A DNA stretch of 56,464 nucleotides from Myxococcales bacterium (GCA_016794525.1 JAEUJY010000067.1:1-56464); one strand, 5' to 3'. Positions 1 to 10,793 are shown, counted from the first letter of the stretch. Translations and numbers: made by a program. Notes: a model not told the origin generated them from the letters alone.

Positions 1-227
1 CGCGGCCGGGGCGGCGGCGGGGACGTCGGAGTGGCGGCGGCGGCGGGCGCAGCGGGGGCGGCGGCGGGCGCGGGGGCGGCGGGCGCCGTCGGCGACGGCT
101 CGAACCGCATCGCCAGCGAGGTCGGCATCGGCACCCGGCGCGGGAACAGCCACGGCGCGGGCTCGTCGGCGCGCGCGGTCGCCGGCGCGGCGAGCACCAC
201 CAGCGCGGCCAGCGCCGTCCGCCTCAC
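1..227 (-). CDS. Secreted protein of unknown function, N-terminal part only
   Basis: The gene runs off the left edge; only about 75 N-terminal residues are visible. It starts at a GTG whose last two bases lie in the TGA of the upstream cytochrome gene (GTGA overlap), so the two are probably translationally coupled. The N-terminus (VRRTALAALVVLAAPATARA) is a clear Sec signal peptide with an A-R-A cleavage site. It is followed by DEPAPWLFPRR and then a Pro/Ala-rich linker. No domain can be assigned. Being coupled to a multihaem cytochrome, it may act in the same periplasmic redox process; that is inference. Confidence 0.6.
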   Translation of the reverse strand, partial: MRRTALAALVVLAAPATARADEPAPWLFPRRVPMPTSLAMRFEPSPTAPAAPAPAAAPAAPAAAATPTSPPPPRP

Positions 228-1582
228 GGCACCGCTCCGTGGCACGGCAGGCAGTCGGCGGCGACGTCGTGGCAGGTGATGCACGCCGCCGGGTTCTGCC
301 GCGCGACGTCGCCGTGATCGGCGCCGGCGAAGGTCATCGCCGGGCCGTGCGAGCGCGGGCGTTGCTGGTGGCACGCGCTGCACTGGTCGGCGACGTGGCA
401 GGTGGCGCAGCGATCGCGGTCGGCGATCGCCTCCTGGCCGTGGTCGGTCTCGCGCCACACCAGGTTGTGATCGCTCGGCCGCATCGTCTGGTGGCACTCG
501 TCGCAGGCGTTCTCGGTCGAGCCCGACATCTGGGTGTGGCAGCGGCTGCAGCGCTTGCCGTCGGCGGCCTCGCGGCCGTGGTCGCGGCGGAACGCCAGCG
601 TGTGATCGACCGGGCGCTCGGTGGCCGGCAGGTGCGAGCGCGGCGCCAGCGCACCGAACGTCAGCGAGATCGAGGCGTGGCACGTCTCGCACACCCGCAT
701 CCGCTTGGTGATCGGCACGCGATCGGGATCGTCGTGGCAGGCCACGCACGCGGCCAGCGGCGGCTTGGGCAGGCGGCCGTCGGTGGCGGCGGCCCGGCTG
801 TCCTGGTGGCAGGTCGAGCACGCGATCGGCGTGCCGCGGGCGTCGGCGCCGTGGACGCCGTGATCGAAGCGGACGTCGCGGACGATCAGCCGGCGCGGCG
901 TGCGGGCGGCGACGCCGGCGAGGTGGCAGGCGGCGCAGGTCGACATCGCCGGCGCGTCCTGCAGCCCGACCTCGTCGGCGTGGCAGCGCACGCAGGCGCG
1001 GTGGGCGGCGGTGGCCGGCTGGCCGGCGGCGTCGACCTCGTGGCAGTCGGTGCAGCCGACGTTGAAGCCGACCGCGCTCTCGATCGTGGCGTTGTCGAGG
1101 TGGACCGCGTGCGAGAACTTCGACGGCAGCGAGCGCAGCCCGTCGACCGCGGGGTAGACCCGCAGCGGCGACGCGCCGACCGCGACCACGTCGACCGCCT
1201 GGTGACAGACCCGGCACAGCGGCCCCGGGGGCTGGGTGAACGCGGCCTGGTGGCAGGCGGCGCCGTCGCACGCGGCGTGGTCGTCCTGGCCCGGCATCTG
1301 CGCGACGCCGGCGAGCGCGGCGGCGCCGTCGTGGCACGGCGTGCACGCGAGCTGGGCGTGGGCCGGGTGCGGGAAGCGATCGGGCTCGGCGGCGGGCGGT
1401 GGCAGCGGCGGCGGCGCGGCCCGCGTGCACGCCAGCGCGGCGGTGGCGATGGCGGCCATCGCGAGCACGCGCAAGGCGCGCTCGATCGCGCGTCGTCGCG
1501 ACGGCCCGCGGCGGGTGTTGCCCCCGACGTGCTCGCTGCGCTCGCACTGACCCCACCTCGGGCCTGCGCCGACGCTGATCAT
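224..1582 (-). CDS. Multihaem c-type cytochrome (about 14-15 haem sites)
   Basis: The 452-residue product contains fourteen CXXCH motifs (CTPCH, CRVCH, CTDCH, CVRCH, CAACH, CSTCH, CVACH, CETCH, CSRCH, CDECH, CATCH, CSACH, CITCH, CLPCH). There is also one CX4CH (CDGAACH), a rarer but known haem-attachment form. Several non-motif His residues (HAAH, HAVH, DHG repeats) could be distal ligands. Near residues 41-52 a hydrophobic stretch ends in TAALAC, a possible lipobox, so the protein is exported and may be a lipoprotein. TAGCGT ends 6 nt before the ATG at 1582, which fits a leaderless start. That leaves a long 40-residue n-region, so an internal start is also possible. Role: periplasmic or outer-membrane electron transfer; partner unknown. 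Confidence 0.85.
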   Translation of the reverse strand: MISVGAGPRWGQCERSEHVGGNTRRGPSRRRAIERALRVLAMAAIATAALACTRAAPPPLPPPAAEPDRFPHPAHAQLACTPCHDGAAALAGVAQMPGQDDHAACDGAACHQAAFTQPPGPLCRVCHQAVDVVAVGASPLRVYPAVDGLRSLPSKFSHAVHLDNATIESAVGFNVGCTDCHEVDAAGQPATAAHRACVRCHADEVGLQDAPAMSTCAACHLAGVAARTPRRLIVRDVRFDHGVHGADARGTPIACSTCHQDSRAAATDGRLPKPPLAACVACHDDPDRVPITKRMRVCETCHASISLTFGALAPRSHLPATERPVDHTLAFRRDHGREAADGKRCSRCHTQMSGSTENACDECHQTMRPSDHNLVWRETDHGQEAIADRDRCATCHVADQCSACHQQRPRSHGPAMTFAGADHGDVARQNPAACITCHDVAADCLPCHGAVP

Positions 1583-1591
1583 GTCCTGACG

Positions 1592-2584
1592 CTACCGCAG
1601 GTCGACGGTCGGGTGCGGGTGGCGGCCGGCCTCGATCGCATCGAGGTCGGCCCGGGTCACGAACGGCCGGCCGATCCCGAGGACGACCGGCGCTGCGACG
1701 CGGCGCGCGGGCGCGTCGGGCCGCCAGCGGATCAGCGCGAAGCCGCGGCCGCCGGGCGGCGAGTAGCGGGCCACGATCACCGCGCCGCCCAGCGCCGCCG
1801 GCGGCGCGCCGGCCCCGGCGTCGTCGACGGTGGCGTGGACCAGCACCTCGGCGCCGGGCGCGCACAGCGCCGGCAGCTGCGGCCACAGCCGCGCCGGCAG
1901 GTCGTCGGCGCTGGCGTGCCAGACGCTGTCGGCGGCGGCCAGCCCGGTCGGCCGCGGGATGGGCGCGTTCATCGTCACCAGCGCCCAGCCGCCGCCGGCG
2001 CCGGCGGCGAGGTCGGCCTCGGCCAGCGTCACGTCGGCGCGGCCGGCCAGCGCGAGGCCGAGCCGGGCCCACGCCAGCGCGCGCGGGTTGACGTCGGTGG
2101 CGCGCCGGGGCGCGGCGCCGGGCGCGATCGCCAGCGCCGCCGCCGCCGGGCCGGCCCCGAGATCGAGCCAGGCGCCGTCGACGCGCGGCGGCAGGCAGCC
2201 GATCAGGTGCAGCGTCGAGTCGTCGGGCCACGGCACGCGATCGTCGCCGGCGCGGGCGGCGACGTCGCACACCACCAGGCCGGCGCCGATCGGCGCGAGC
2301 AAGACCGCCGGCGCCAGCGCGTCGCCGTCGCGGATCGCCAGCCCGGCCGCGATCGCGGTCGCGACCGCGGCGTCCCCCAGCGCCCGCGCGAGCGCGCTCG
2401 CCGGCACCGCGCGATCGGCGCACCACAGCCAGATCGGCGCGGCGGCGGGCGGGCAGGGCGACGGCGGCGCGGCGTCGACCCGCGGCACCGCGGGGATCGC
2501 CGACACGCCGAGGCACGCGCTCACCGCGCGCGGGGTGATCGCGCCGCGCAGCCGCGCGCCGAGCGCGGCCAGCTCACGGTCCAC
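1592..2584 (-). CDS. SAM-dependent methyltransferase-like protein (small-domain type)
   Basis: The product has 330 residues. The C-terminal half resembles a class I Rossmann methyltransferase: motif I is WLDLGAGPAAAALA (near residue 140), followed by an acidic strand end at ATDVNPRALAWARL, which would bind SAM. The place where N-methyltransferases of the HemK/RlmG type carry NPPY/F reads MNAPIPRP, so the substrate-binding turn is altered. The N-terminal half looks like the companion domain (DUF7059-like) of this family; that assignment is weak. It overlaps the end of the upstream lipoprotein gene by 11 bp, so they share a transcript. The substrate cannot be predicted. Confidence 0.65.
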   Translation of the reverse strand: MDRELAALGARLRGAITPRAVSACLGVSAIPAVPRVDAAPPSPCPPAAAPIWLWCADRAVPASALARALGDAAVATAIAAGLAIRDGDALAPAVLLAPIGAGLVVCDVAARAGDDRVPWPDDSTLHLIGCLPPRVDGAWLDLGAGPAAAALAIAPGAAPRRATDVNPRALAWARLGLALAGRADVTLAEADLAAGAGGGWALVTMNAPIPRPTGLAAADSVWHASADDLPARLWPQLPALCAPGAEVLVHATVDDAGAGAPPAALGGAVIVARYSPPGGRGFALIRWRPDAPARRVAAPVVLGIGRPFVTRADLDAIEAGRHPHPTVDLR

Positions 2585-4676
2585 GGCCGAGCCGGTGGCG
2601 CGCCATGTCGTACTCGAAGAACAGCACCAGGTCCGACGCCAGCACGTCCTCGAGCAGCGCGGTCGCGGTGGCCCGGTCGTCGCCGAGCACCGCGGTGTAG
2701 TAGGCCAGCTCGGTCTGGCGCGGCCGGGTGCTGGCGCGCGCGGCCAGCGCCGCCGCGGTCAGCCGCCCGCTGGCCAGCCGCGCGATGTCGTCGTACCACA
2801 GCGGCCCGTCGCGCCCGGCGAGGTAGGTGCGGGCCTGATCGTCGTCGGGGACGCCCAGCCGCCGCCCCTCGGCGACCACCCACAGCGCCATGTAGACCTT
2901 GTAGTAGTCGCCGATGCGATCGCTGGCCAGCGCCTGGTAGAAGACGTCGCGCGCGCGGTCGTAGCGATCGTGCAGCAGCAGGAACGCGACCGCCTGGATG
3001 TGGGTGTCGGCGCCGTCGGGATCCGCGTCGCTGGCGCTGGCCAGCAGCTCGATCGCGTCGTCGGGCTTGCCTAGCGCCCAGAACAGCTTGCCGCTCTCGA
3101 CCAGGCGCTCGCCGGCGAGGTTGGGCGGCAGGTCGAGCCGCTCGCCGAGGTCGGCCCACGTCGACAGCGCCTGGGCGTAGTGCTCGGTAGCGCCGCGGGT
3201 GTCGCCGGCCGCGGTGGCGGCGTCGCCGGCCAGCCGCAGCAGCTTGGCCCGGGCGTACTCCTGGGCCGGCGCGTCGCCGGGCAGCGCCACCGCGCGCTCG
3301 AACGCCTGGCGCGCGGCGGCGGCGTCGCCGGTCTTGAGCGCGACCGTGCCGAGCATGTCGAGCGCCTCGACGGTCGGCGTCGCCGCGACCGACTCGCGCA
3401 GCGCCTGCCGCCCGGCGGCCAGCTCGCCCTGGCTGATCAGCCCGCGGCCGTAGGTGGCGAGCACCTCGGGCCAGGTCACCGACCACGCGCGGCCGGGGAA
3501 CTGCGTGCCCAGCGCGCCGTACAGCTGGCGCAGCGCCGCCAGGCAGCGGGCCGCGGCCCGGGTGCGGCCGCCGTAGATCAAGCGGCCCAGCCGCTCGCGG
3601 TGCAGCCCGAGCAGCCGCTCGGCCAGGCCGGCGTCGTCGGCGGCGTGGCGCCGGGCCGCGGTCAGCAGCGCGGTCGGGCGCGCCACCTCGTCGCCCTCCA
3701 TCGCGATCACCGCGGCGGCGGCCGCCAGCGTCGCGTCGTCCGGAAACCGGACGAGGCCGTCGAGCGCGATCGTCAGCGCGGCCCGCAGCTTGACCCGCTC
3801 GTCGCCGCCCTCGGCCGCGCGCAGCGCTGCGGCCAGCTTGGCCCAGGCCGCGGCGGTCGCCACCGGCGTGGTCACCGCGCGCGCGGCGTCGGCCAGCGGC
3901 CGGTCGCGACCGAGCCCGTGCAGGTCGGCGAGCGCCGCGCTGAGGCGGTCGACCTGGTGGCCGGCGGCCAGCGCGATCGCCAGGTCGCGGCTGGCGCCCA
4001 TCGCCGCGCGCAGCGCCGGGCTGGTGGCCGCGGTGGCCAGGCCGGCGCCGATCGCCATGTCGGCGCGGTTGGCGCGGTCGACGACCAGCGCGACGTAGCG
4101 CGGCAGCAGGTCGGGCGCGAGGCCGCGCTCGACGATCGGCGCCAGCACCGCGATCGCGCCGGTGCCCTCGCCGAGCGGCCCCATCCGCGCCATCGCCAGC
4201 TGATCGGCGAACTCGGTGATCTGGGTCAGCTCGGCGCGATCGGCGTCGGTCGGCGCGACCGCCAGCCGCACCGCCAGCACCAGCGCGGCGTCCTTGTCGG
4301 CGCCGCCGCGCGCGAACCCGGCGCGGGCGCGGACCAGGCGCTCGGTCCAGCCCGGCAGCTCGGCCAGCTCGGCCAGCGCCGCCGGCTCGCCGTGCCACAG
4401 ATCGGCGAGCGCGCCGAACGCCGCGCTGGCCCGCTCGAGCCGGCCGCTGGCCAGCGCGCGATCGAGCCGCGCGCCCAGCACCGTCGCCAGCTCGAGCCGC
4501 AGCGCGGTCCGCGCGTCGCCCGGCGGCAGCGCCTTCAGCGCGTCGGCGCGCTCGGCGAAGTCGAGGTCGTCGGCCAGCTCGTAGGGCGCGTCGACCGCGG
4601 GTGGCCGGGGCCGCGCGGGCGCGGGCCCGCCGTGACATCCGAGGACGAGCGCGCACAGGACGACGAGACGACGCAC
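2574..4676 (-). CDS. Large helical-repeat (TPR-like) lipoprotein
   Basis: The 700-residue product starts [16 protein letters not shown], a signal peptide with lipobox LVLGC, so it is lipid-anchored. The rest is almost wholly alpha-helical Ala/Leu/Arg-rich sequence. Recognisable TPR-like units lie in the C-terminal half (for example [26 protein letters not shown] and [19 protein letters not shown]). The start is GTG at 4676. TACCTT (4683-4688) stands 6 nt upstream and there is no Shine-Dalgarno, which suggests a leaderless message. It heads an operon with the methyltransferase-like gene and possibly the cytochrome. TPR lipoproteins commonly scaffold envelope complexes; no specific partner is visible. 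Confidence 0.75.
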   Translation of the reverse strand: MRRLVVLCALVLGCHGGPAPARPRPPAVDAPYELADDLDFAERADALKALPPGDARTALRLELATVLGARLDRALASGRLERASAAFGALADLWHGEPAALAELAELPGWTERLVRARAGFARGGADKDAALVLAVRLAVAPTDADRAELTQITEFADQLAMARMGPLGEGTGAIAVLAPIVERGLAPDLLPRYVALVVDRANRADMAIGAGLATAATSPALRAAMGASRDLAIALAAGHQVDRLSAALADLHGLGRDRPLADAARAVTTPVATAAAWAKLAAALRAAEGGDERVKLRAALTIALDGLVRFPDDATLAAAAAVIAMEGDEVARPTALLTAARRHAADDAGLAERLLGLHRERLGRLIYGGRTRAAARCLAALRQLYGALGTQFPGRAWSVTWPEVLATYGRGLISQGELAAGRQALRESVAATPTVEALDMLGTVALKTGDAAAARQAFERAVALPGDAPAQEYARAKLLRLAGDAATAAGDTRGATEHYAQALSTWADLGERLDLPPNLAGERLVESGKLFWALGKPDDAIELLASASDADPDGADTHIQAVAFLLLHDRYDRARDVFYQALASDRIGDYYKVYMALWVVAEGRRLGVPDDDQARTYLAGRDGPLWYDDIARLASGRLTAAALAARASTRPRQTELAYYTAVLGDDRATATALLEDVLASDLVLFFEYDMARHRLGRGP

Positions 4677-4682
4677 CCCGGG

Positions 4683-4688
4683 AAGGTA
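4683..4688 (-). promoter_or_regulatory. Putative -10 box TACCTT for the TPR lipoprotein operon
   Basis: On the minus strand TACCTT is followed by exactly 6 nt and then the GTG start codon. That would place the transcription start at or next to the first base of the codon. No good -35 is evident. Confidence 0.45.
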
Positions 4689-4747
4689 GCACCCCGGCCG
4701 CGATCGCCGCCGCCACCTGCTACATTGCCGCGCGGAGGATTCGCGCC

Positions 4748-5928
<1,181 letters not shown>

Positions 5929-5932
<4 letters not shown>

Positions 5933-6705
5933 TCGACGCGCTGGCGCGGCTGGTGCCGCTGTTCGGGCGGGCCCGGCGCGGGCCGCGCCTGTGGCGGCGC
6001 GATCGCCCGATCGTCTGGGCCCACCGCGGCGTCAGCGCCCACGCCACCGAGAACACGTTGCCGGCGTTCGCGCTGGCCGCCGGTCACGGCGCCGACGGCA
6101 TCGAGCTCGACGCGATGATCTGCGGCAGCGGCGAGGCGGTGGTGTTCCACGACGACGAGCTGGTCCGGCTGGCCGGGCGCCCGGGCGCGATCGCCGACCT
6201 GACGCTGGCCGAGGTGCGGGCGATCGAGCTGGTCGGCGGCGGGCGCATCCCGACCCTGGCCGAGGCGGTCGAGGCCGCCGGCGACCTGCTGCTCAACGTC
6301 GAGCTGAAGACCGTCGACGCCGGCCGCCCGCGCGGCCTGCCGGCGGCGGTCGCCGCGGTGCTGGCCGACGCGCCGCACCCCGACCGGCTGGTGGTGTCGT
6401 CGTTCGATCCGGTGGCGCTGTGGCAGTTCCACCTGATCGCGCCGACGGTGCCGCTGGGCTTCTTGTTCGAGGCCGCGGTGCCGGCGCCGTGGCGGGCGAT
6501 CGGCGCGCTCCTGGGCGCGTCGTCGCTGCACGTCCACCACGAGCTGGCGACGCCGACGGCGATCGCCGGCTGGCGCCAGCGCGGCTTCGCGGTGCACGCG
6601 TGGACCGTCGACGATCCCGCCCGGCTGCGGGCGCTGGCGGCGGCCGGCATCGACGGCGTCTTCGCCAACGATCCGCGGGCCGCGCGGGCCGCGCTCGCGG
6701 GCTGA
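5929..6705 (+). CDS. Glycerophosphodiester phosphodiesterase
   Basis: Hydrolyses glycerophosphodiesters to an alcohol and sn-glycerol 3-phosphate. The 258-residue TIM-barrel shows the family signatures: [18 protein letters not shown] with catalytic His, GIELDAM with metal-binding Glu and Asp, VVFHDDEL with the second catalytic His, LNVELKT, and a C-terminal VHAWTVDD...[10 protein letters not shown]. There is no signal peptide, so it acts in the cytoplasm, unlike periplasmic GlpQ. The start GTG at 5929 overlaps the lysC stop (GTGA), so it is coupled to aspartate kinase although the two functions are not obviously linked. Confidence 0.93.
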
Positions 6706-6713
6706 ACGCCGCG

Positions 6714-7208
6714 CTACTCGGTGACGTCGGCGTGGATCGTGAACGGCGCGCCCTGGCGCACGATCGTCGCCTCGATCGCGGTCGCGGAGCGCAGCTCGTC
6801 CCACAGCGTGCCGAGATCGGGCGGGCTCTCGAGCGAGTGGCCGTTGATGGCGGTCAGCAGATCGCCGGGCTGCAGGTCGAGGCTCGCGAACCGGCGGCCG
6901 CCGCGCAGGAACCGCACCAGCCGCCAGCCCTTGAACGCGCCGTCGGGGCGCTCGGCGGTGACCTCGAACGACGCCAGCAGATCGGCGGGCCCGGCGTCGA
7001 GCACCGCGGTCAGGACCGCGCGGCTCACCGCGGTGGTGCGCACCGTCGGCGCGGCCGCGTCGATCGGCGGCGCCGCGTCGACCGGCACGCCGGCGTCGAT
7101 CGCGCGCCCGGCCCGCGGGTCGTCCTCGTCGAACGGGGTCTGCGGGTTGACCTTGGGGCCGCAGGCCGCGACGGCGAGCAAGGCGACGAGCAGCACGAGG
7201 CGGCGCAT
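6714..7208 (-). CDS. Lipoprotein with GspC-like PDZ domain
   Basis: The 164-residue product begins MRRLVLLVALLAVAACGPK (lipobox VAAC). An Asp/Ala/Pro tether follows (IDAGVPVDAAPPIDAAAP), then a domain closely patterned on the type II secretion GspC periplasmic region. That domain runs VSRAVLTAVLDAG...ASFEV, then GWRLVRFLRGGRRFASLDLQPGDLLTAINGHSL, then a PDZ-like end. True GspC is an inner-membrane bitopic protein about twice this length, whereas this one is a lipoprotein and stands alone with no gsp genes nearby. It may be a stand-alone PDZ adaptor or scaffold. It ends 8 bp from the convergent phosphodiesterase gene. Confidence 0.75.
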   Translation of the reverse strand: MRRLVLLVALLAVAACGPKVNPQTPFDEDDPRAGRAIDAGVPVDAAPPIDAAAPTVRTTAVSRAVLTAVLDAGPADLLASFEVTAERPDGAFKGWRLVRFLRGGRRFASLDLQPGDLLTAINGHSLESPPDLGTLWDELRSATAIEATIVRQGAPFTIHADVTE

Positions 7209-7276
7209 GCCTGACGCTGCCGCGCCCCGGGCCGCGACGCAAGTTCTCGGCGCTGTGGCGTCCGCCCGCCAGCGCG

Positions 7277-7903
7277 TCAGTTGGTGCCGCCGATGCGGCG
7301 CAGCACGCCCGCGAGGATCTCGGAGGTCACCTCCTCGAGCGGCAGCTCGCCGTTGACCACCTCGATGCGCTCGCCGGCGAACGCCAGCTTGTGCATGACC
7401 TCGTCGTAGCCCGCCGCCACCTTGCGCTGCATCTCGATCGCCTCGAACAGCTCCTCGGTGCGGCCGGCGGCGGCGCGGCGGGCCGCCGCCACCTCGGGCC
7501 GGACCCGCAGGAACACCGTCACGTCGGGGCGGATCGCGTGCAGGTTGGCGGTGGCGATCCACGCGCGGTCGGCGCCGGTGCCCTGGTAGGCCAAGGACGA
7601 GTGGTACCAGCGGTCCGAGATCACCAGCGTGCCGGCGGCCAGCGCCGGCGCCACCTCGCGCTGCCCGTGATCCATCCGGTCGGCGGCGAACAGCAGGCCG
7701 AACGTGCGCTGATCGATCGCCTGGCCCTCGATCGCGTGCTCGCCGGTGAGCATCGCCCGCAAGAGCTTGCCGATCGGCCCGTCCGACGGCTGGCGGGTGA
7801 CGTGGACGGTGCGGCCGCGCTCGGTCAGCGCCTGCGCCAGCAGGCGCGCCTGGGTCGTGGTGCCGGCCCCGTCGAGGCCCTCGAGCACGATGAGCTTGCT
7901 CAT
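7277..7903 (-). CDS. tmk: Thymidylate kinase
   Basis: Phosphorylates dTMP to dTDP with ATP, an essential step for dTTP. The 208-residue product begins MSKLIVLEGLDGAGTTTQARLL, giving a P-loop GLDGAGTTT. It also has the T-R-Q-P-S loop (TREPG equivalent), FAADRMDH, and the signature SDRWYHSSLAYQGTG. Length and motif order match bacterial Tmk. The ATG at 7903 is preferred over an in-frame ATG at 7915 because it puts the P-loop at the usual distance from the N-terminus. It lies between two minus-strand genes with 36 and 68 bp gaps. Confidence 0.96.
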   Translation of the reverse strand: MSKLIVLEGLDGAGTTTQARLLAQALTERGRTVHVTRQPSDGPIGKLLRAMLTGEHAIEGQAIDQRTFGLLFAADRMDHGQREVAPALAAGTLVISDRWYHSSLAYQGTGADRAWIATANLHAIRPDVTVFLRVRPEVAAARRAAAGRTEELFEAIEMQRKVAAGYDEVMHKLAFAGERIEVVNGELPLEEVTSEILAGVLRRIGGTN

Positions 7904-7939
7904 GGGCGCGACCATCGCAGGCCGGCGCGACCGGCGCAA

Positions 7940-8974
7940 TCACCCGCGGGCGAAGCGGTAGTGCGCGACCAGCCACTCGCGGCCGTCGGCGTAGCCGAAC
8001 AGCTCGGCGCAGGCCAGGAAGAACACCCGCCAGCGGTGGTAGCGGCGGCGGCCGTCGGCGCCGCCGCCGAGGGTCGCGATCGCCGCGTCGGCGCGGGCGT
8101 CGAGGTTGGCCAGCCACGCCTCGGCGGTGCGCGCGTAGTGGGTGCCGTCGACCAGCCAGCGATCCTCGAGCGCCAGCGGCGCGCACACGGCCGGCAACAG
8201 GTCGAGCGACGGCATGATGCCGCCGGTGAAGAACTCGCGGGCCATCCAGTCGCTGGGGCCGCGGTCGTCGTAGAGGTAGGCCAGGTCGCGGTGGGCGAAG
8301 ACGTGGACGAACAGCCGGCCGTCGGGAGCCAGCCAGTCGGCGATCCGCGCGAACAGCGCGGCGTGGTTGCGCACGTGCTCGAACATCTCGACCGAGACGA
8401 TCCGGTCGAAGCGGCCGGGCGGGGCGACGTGGTTGATGTCGCCGGTGACGATCCGCAGGTTGGTCAGCCCGCGCGCCGCGGCCTGGGCCTCGATGTACGC
8501 GCGCTGGCCGTGGGAGTTCGACAGCCCGACGACCTGGGCGCGCGGGTAGGCCGCGGCGGCCCACAGCGCCAGCGCGCCCCAGCCGCAGCCGAGGTCGAGG
8601 ATGGTCTGGCCGTCGGCCAGCCCGGCCCGCGCCGCGGTGGCCTCGAGCATCGCGCGCTCGGCGTCGGCCAGCGTGCGCGCCGTCGCCGGCCACAGCCCGC
8701 TCGAGTACTTGCGGTGCGGCCCCAGCACGTGGCCGTAGAACGCCGCCGGCACCTCGTAGTGCTGGGCGTTGGCGGCGTCGGTCGCGATCGCGATCGGCGC
8801 CGCGCGCAGCTGCTCGATCAGCGCCGCCTGGCGGGCCGCGACCGCCGCCGGGCCGCCGCGCCGCTCGTCGCGCAGGCGCTGCCGGCACACCGCGCGGATC
8901 CCGGCGCGCAGCGCCGCGGTCGGCACCACGCCGCGATCGACCGCCGCCGCGATCACCTGCGCCGCGGCGCTCAC
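7940..8974 (-). CDS. Cyclopropane-fatty-acid-synthase family methyltransferase
   Basis: The 344-residue SAM-dependent methyltransferase of the CFA synthase family shows [24 protein letters not shown], motif [16 protein letters not shown] and [16 protein letters not shown]. The run [12 protein letters not shown] is followed by [15 protein letters not shown]. The last block is typical of the subgroup that includes plant coclaurine N-methyltransferases, not E. coli Cfa, so the substrate may be a lipid double bond or an amine. The GTG start at 8974 overlaps the stop of the upstream DUF1295 gene (4 bp). That close pairing suggests joint work on membrane lipids; this is inference. Confidence 0.85.
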   Translation of the reverse strand: MSAAAQVIAAAVDRGVVPTAALRAGIRAVCRQRLRDERRGGPAAVAARQAALIEQLRAAPIAIATDAANAQHYEVPAAFYGHVLGPHRKYSSGLWPATARTLADAERAMLEATAARAGLADGQTILDLGCGWGALALWAAAAYPRAQVVGLSNSHGQRAYIEAQAAARGLTNLRIVTGDINHVAPPGRFDRIVSVEMFEHVRNHAALFARIADWLAPDGRLFVHVFAHRDLAYLYDDRGPSDWMAREFFTGGIMPSLDLLPAVCAPLALEDRWLVDGTHYARTAEAWLANLDARADAAIATLGGGADGRRRYHRWRVFFLACAELFGYADGREWLVAHYRFARG

Positions 8975-9786
8975 GTCGCCTCCGGCGCGCGCCGCGGCGG
9001 CCACGGCACGAACGCGCTGGTGGTGGCCTGGTAGCGGCGGTACGCGTCGCCGCGCGAGCGCAGCGCCTGGGCCTCGGTCGCGGGGATGCCGGTCACCTTC
9101 CAGATCGACGCCAGGATGATCGCCGGGCCGATCCACGCGATCGCGCCCCACGGGTACGCCGTCGCGTAGACCGCGTAGCCGATCCACACGCACCACTCGC
9201 CGAAGTAGTTGGGGTGACGCGACCAGCGCCACAGCCCGACGTCGCACACCTTCCCGCGGTGCGCCGGCACGCGCTTCCACGCCGCCAGCTGCGCGTCGGC
9301 GACGGCCTCGGTGATCAGCCCGGCGACGCCGATCGCCAGGCCGACCCCGCGCAGCCCGGCGCGCGCGTCGAGGGGCGCCGCGACGAACGGCACCACCATC
9401 GCCACCGCCAGCACCGCGGCCAGCAGCGCCTGGGCCTGGTAGAACACGAAGAACGCGCGGGCGCCGTCGCCGCCCTGGCCCCAGCGGCGCCGCAGCTCGA
9501 CGTAGCGGCCCTCCTCGGGGTGGCCGATCACGCGATCGCGGGCCAGGTGGAACGCCAGGCGCAGGCTCCACGTGAGGATCAGCGCGGCCAGCGGCCACGG
9601 CGGCTCGCCGCGCCACGCGATCCACACCGCGACGCCGACGGCGAACGACGCCGACCAGCCGACGTCGACCCAGGCCCAGTTGCCGACCCGCCGCCCCCAC
9701 GCCCACAGCCCGAGCTGGAGCGCCGCGGCGGCGGCCCAGAACCCGAGCAGCGAGGTGGCGGTGGCAGCGAGCACGGTTGCGATCAT
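8971..9786 (-). CDS. DUF1295 membrane protein (steroid 5-alpha-reductase / ICMT-like)
   Basis: The 271-residue integral membrane protein has six or seven hydrophobic segments and the family hallmark [18 protein letters not shown] near residue 185. That motif is shared by the steroid 5-alpha-reductase-like and isoprenylcysteine methyltransferase-like DUF1295 group, where it helps bind the cofactor. The C-terminus ([25 protein letters not shown]) is also typical. It overlaps the downstream CFA-family methyltransferase gene by 4 bp. In many bacteria DUF1295 genes sit beside CFA-family genes in lipid-modifying operons, which supports a role in fatty-acyl or isoprenoid modification. The substrate is unknown. 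Confidence 0.82.
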   Translation of the reverse strand: MIATVLAATATSLLGFWAAAAALQLGLWAWGRRVGNWAWVDVGWSASFAVGVAVWIAWRGEPPWPLAALILTWSLRLAFHLARDRVIGHPEEGRYVELRRRWGQGGDGARAFFVFYQAQALLAAVLAVAMVVPFVAAPLDARAGLRGVGLAIGVAGLITEAVADAQLAAWKRVPAHRGKVCDVGLWRWSRHPNYFGEWCVWIGYAVYATAYPWGAIAWIGPAIILASIWKVTGIPATEAQALRSRGDAYRRYQATTSAFVPWPPRRAPEAT

Positions 9787-9813
9787 GCTCCGACGCCGGC
9801 CCGGCGGGGGAGG

Positions 9814-10716
9814 TTACGGCTCCCGCGGCAGCAACATCAGCCACGCGTGGGGCGCGCGCTCGATCAGCACGACGTGGTCGGGGCCGGCCTCGGCCACCAG
9901 CGGGTACCACGGCTCGCGCTGGTACAGCTCGACGCCCTCGACCTGCTCGGGCCGGTACAGATCGAGCTCGACGAACCGCCCGCCGGTGGCCTCGTCGACC
10001 GGCAGCGCGTAGCTCCACTCGCGGGTCGACCGCGGCGGGTACAGGTCGTTGTGCAGCGCGCCGCCGTAGACCGCGATGATCGGCCGGGCCTCGCCGTGCT
10101 CGTCGCGGTAGCGCACCGCGCTGGCGCTGATGCGCCCGAGCTCGCGGGTCACCAGCCCCAGGAGCGCCACCGGATCGACGCCGCCGGCGGTGGCCGCCTT
10201 CAGGTCGGCGCAGGTCAGGCGCATCACGTGGGCCTTGATCGAGTTGGCCTTGGTGATCCCGAACAGCGACGAGATCTGGTTGGTCGTCGCCGCCGGCCGC
10301 TTCATCGTCGCCTCGATCTTGCGCGAGTCGGCGACGCCGGTCTGGCAGCCGGGCTCGAGCGTCCAGGTCTCGATCACCAGATCCGAGGTCTGGCTGGCGA
10401 TCGCCGGCAGCAGCTCGCGCGCGAACCGCACCAGCGTCGGCACGCTGGCCGCGGCGCGATCGGTGCGCTCGTGGATCTCGCCGATGCCGAGCACCCGCGG
10501 GCGATCGCCCAGCACCACCTTCATCGCGGTCGCGACATCAGGGTAGTTCGTATGGCGCGGGACGAAGCCGGCCAGCGGGTCGGCGTCGCCGGTCGGCGCC
10601 GCGTCGACCACGGCGGCGTCGGCCACCGTCGGTGGCGGCGCGGCGGGCGCGGCCTTGTCATTGCCACACGCCGCCACCACCGCGAGCCACCACAGGGTCG
10701 ACCGAGGCTGCATCAC
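9814..10716 (-). CDS. Lipoprotein with GExH motif (EreA/ChaN/TIKI-like, tentative)
   Basis: The 300-residue product begins [21 protein letters not shown] (lipobox VAAC) with a Asp/Ala tether. The mature part has [13 protein letters not shown], which resembles the glycine-Glu-x-His motif at the start of the EreA/ChaN/TIKI-like superfamily, and later [16 protein letters not shown] with another His. These could form a metal or catalytic centre. I cannot place it in a named family with certainty. The GTG at 10716 is directly followed by ATG; TATTGT (10723-10728) lies 6 nt before the GTG, so translation may start leaderless at the GTG. It is divergent from the cNMP-PilZ gene. Confidence 0.6.
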   Translation of the reverse strand: MMQPRSTLWWLAVVAACGNDKAAPAAPPPTVADAAVVDAAPTGDADPLAGFVPRHTNYPDVATAMKVVLGDRPRVLGIGEIHERTDRAAASVPTLVRFARELLPAIASQTSDLVIETWTLEPGCQTGVADSRKIEATMKRPAATTNQISSLFGITKANSIKAHVMRLTCADLKAATAGGVDPVALLGLVTRELGRISASAVRYRDEHGEARPIIAVYGGALHNDLYPPRSTREWSYALPVDEATGGRFVELDLYRPEQVEGVELYQREPWYPLVAEAGPDHVVLIERAPHAWLMLLPREP

Positions 10717-10722
10717 GGATGG

Positions 10723-10728
10723 ACAATA
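10723..10728 (-). promoter_or_regulatory. Putative -10 box TATTGT for the GExH lipoprotein
   Basis: The minus-strand TATTGT is followed by 6 nt and then GTG ATG. No Shine-Dalgarno is visible. The geometry places the transcription start at the start codon. Confidence 0.45.
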
Positions 10729-10787
10729 GCCGCGGCGCGCGGTTGCCGGAAAGTGCGGATGGTTGCCCCTGTCGCGGCGGACCTTGT

Positions 10788-10793
10788 TACAGT
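10788..10793 (+). promoter_or_regulatory. Putative -10 box TACAGT for the cNMP-PilZ gene
   Basis: TACAGT ends 6 nt before the ATG at 10800 and there is no Shine-Dalgarno. A TTGCCC at 10763-10768 could be a -35, but with a long 19-nt spacer. Confidence 0.45.

Noticed and set aside
239-3190. 983-residue plus-strand open frame
   Set aside because: Arg/Ala/Gly-rich shadow of the cytochrome, methyltransferase and TPR lipoprotein genes on the other strand; no domain.
2521-4716. 731-residue minus-strand frame
   Set aside because: Out-of-frame Arg-rich reading of the TPR lipoprotein gene.
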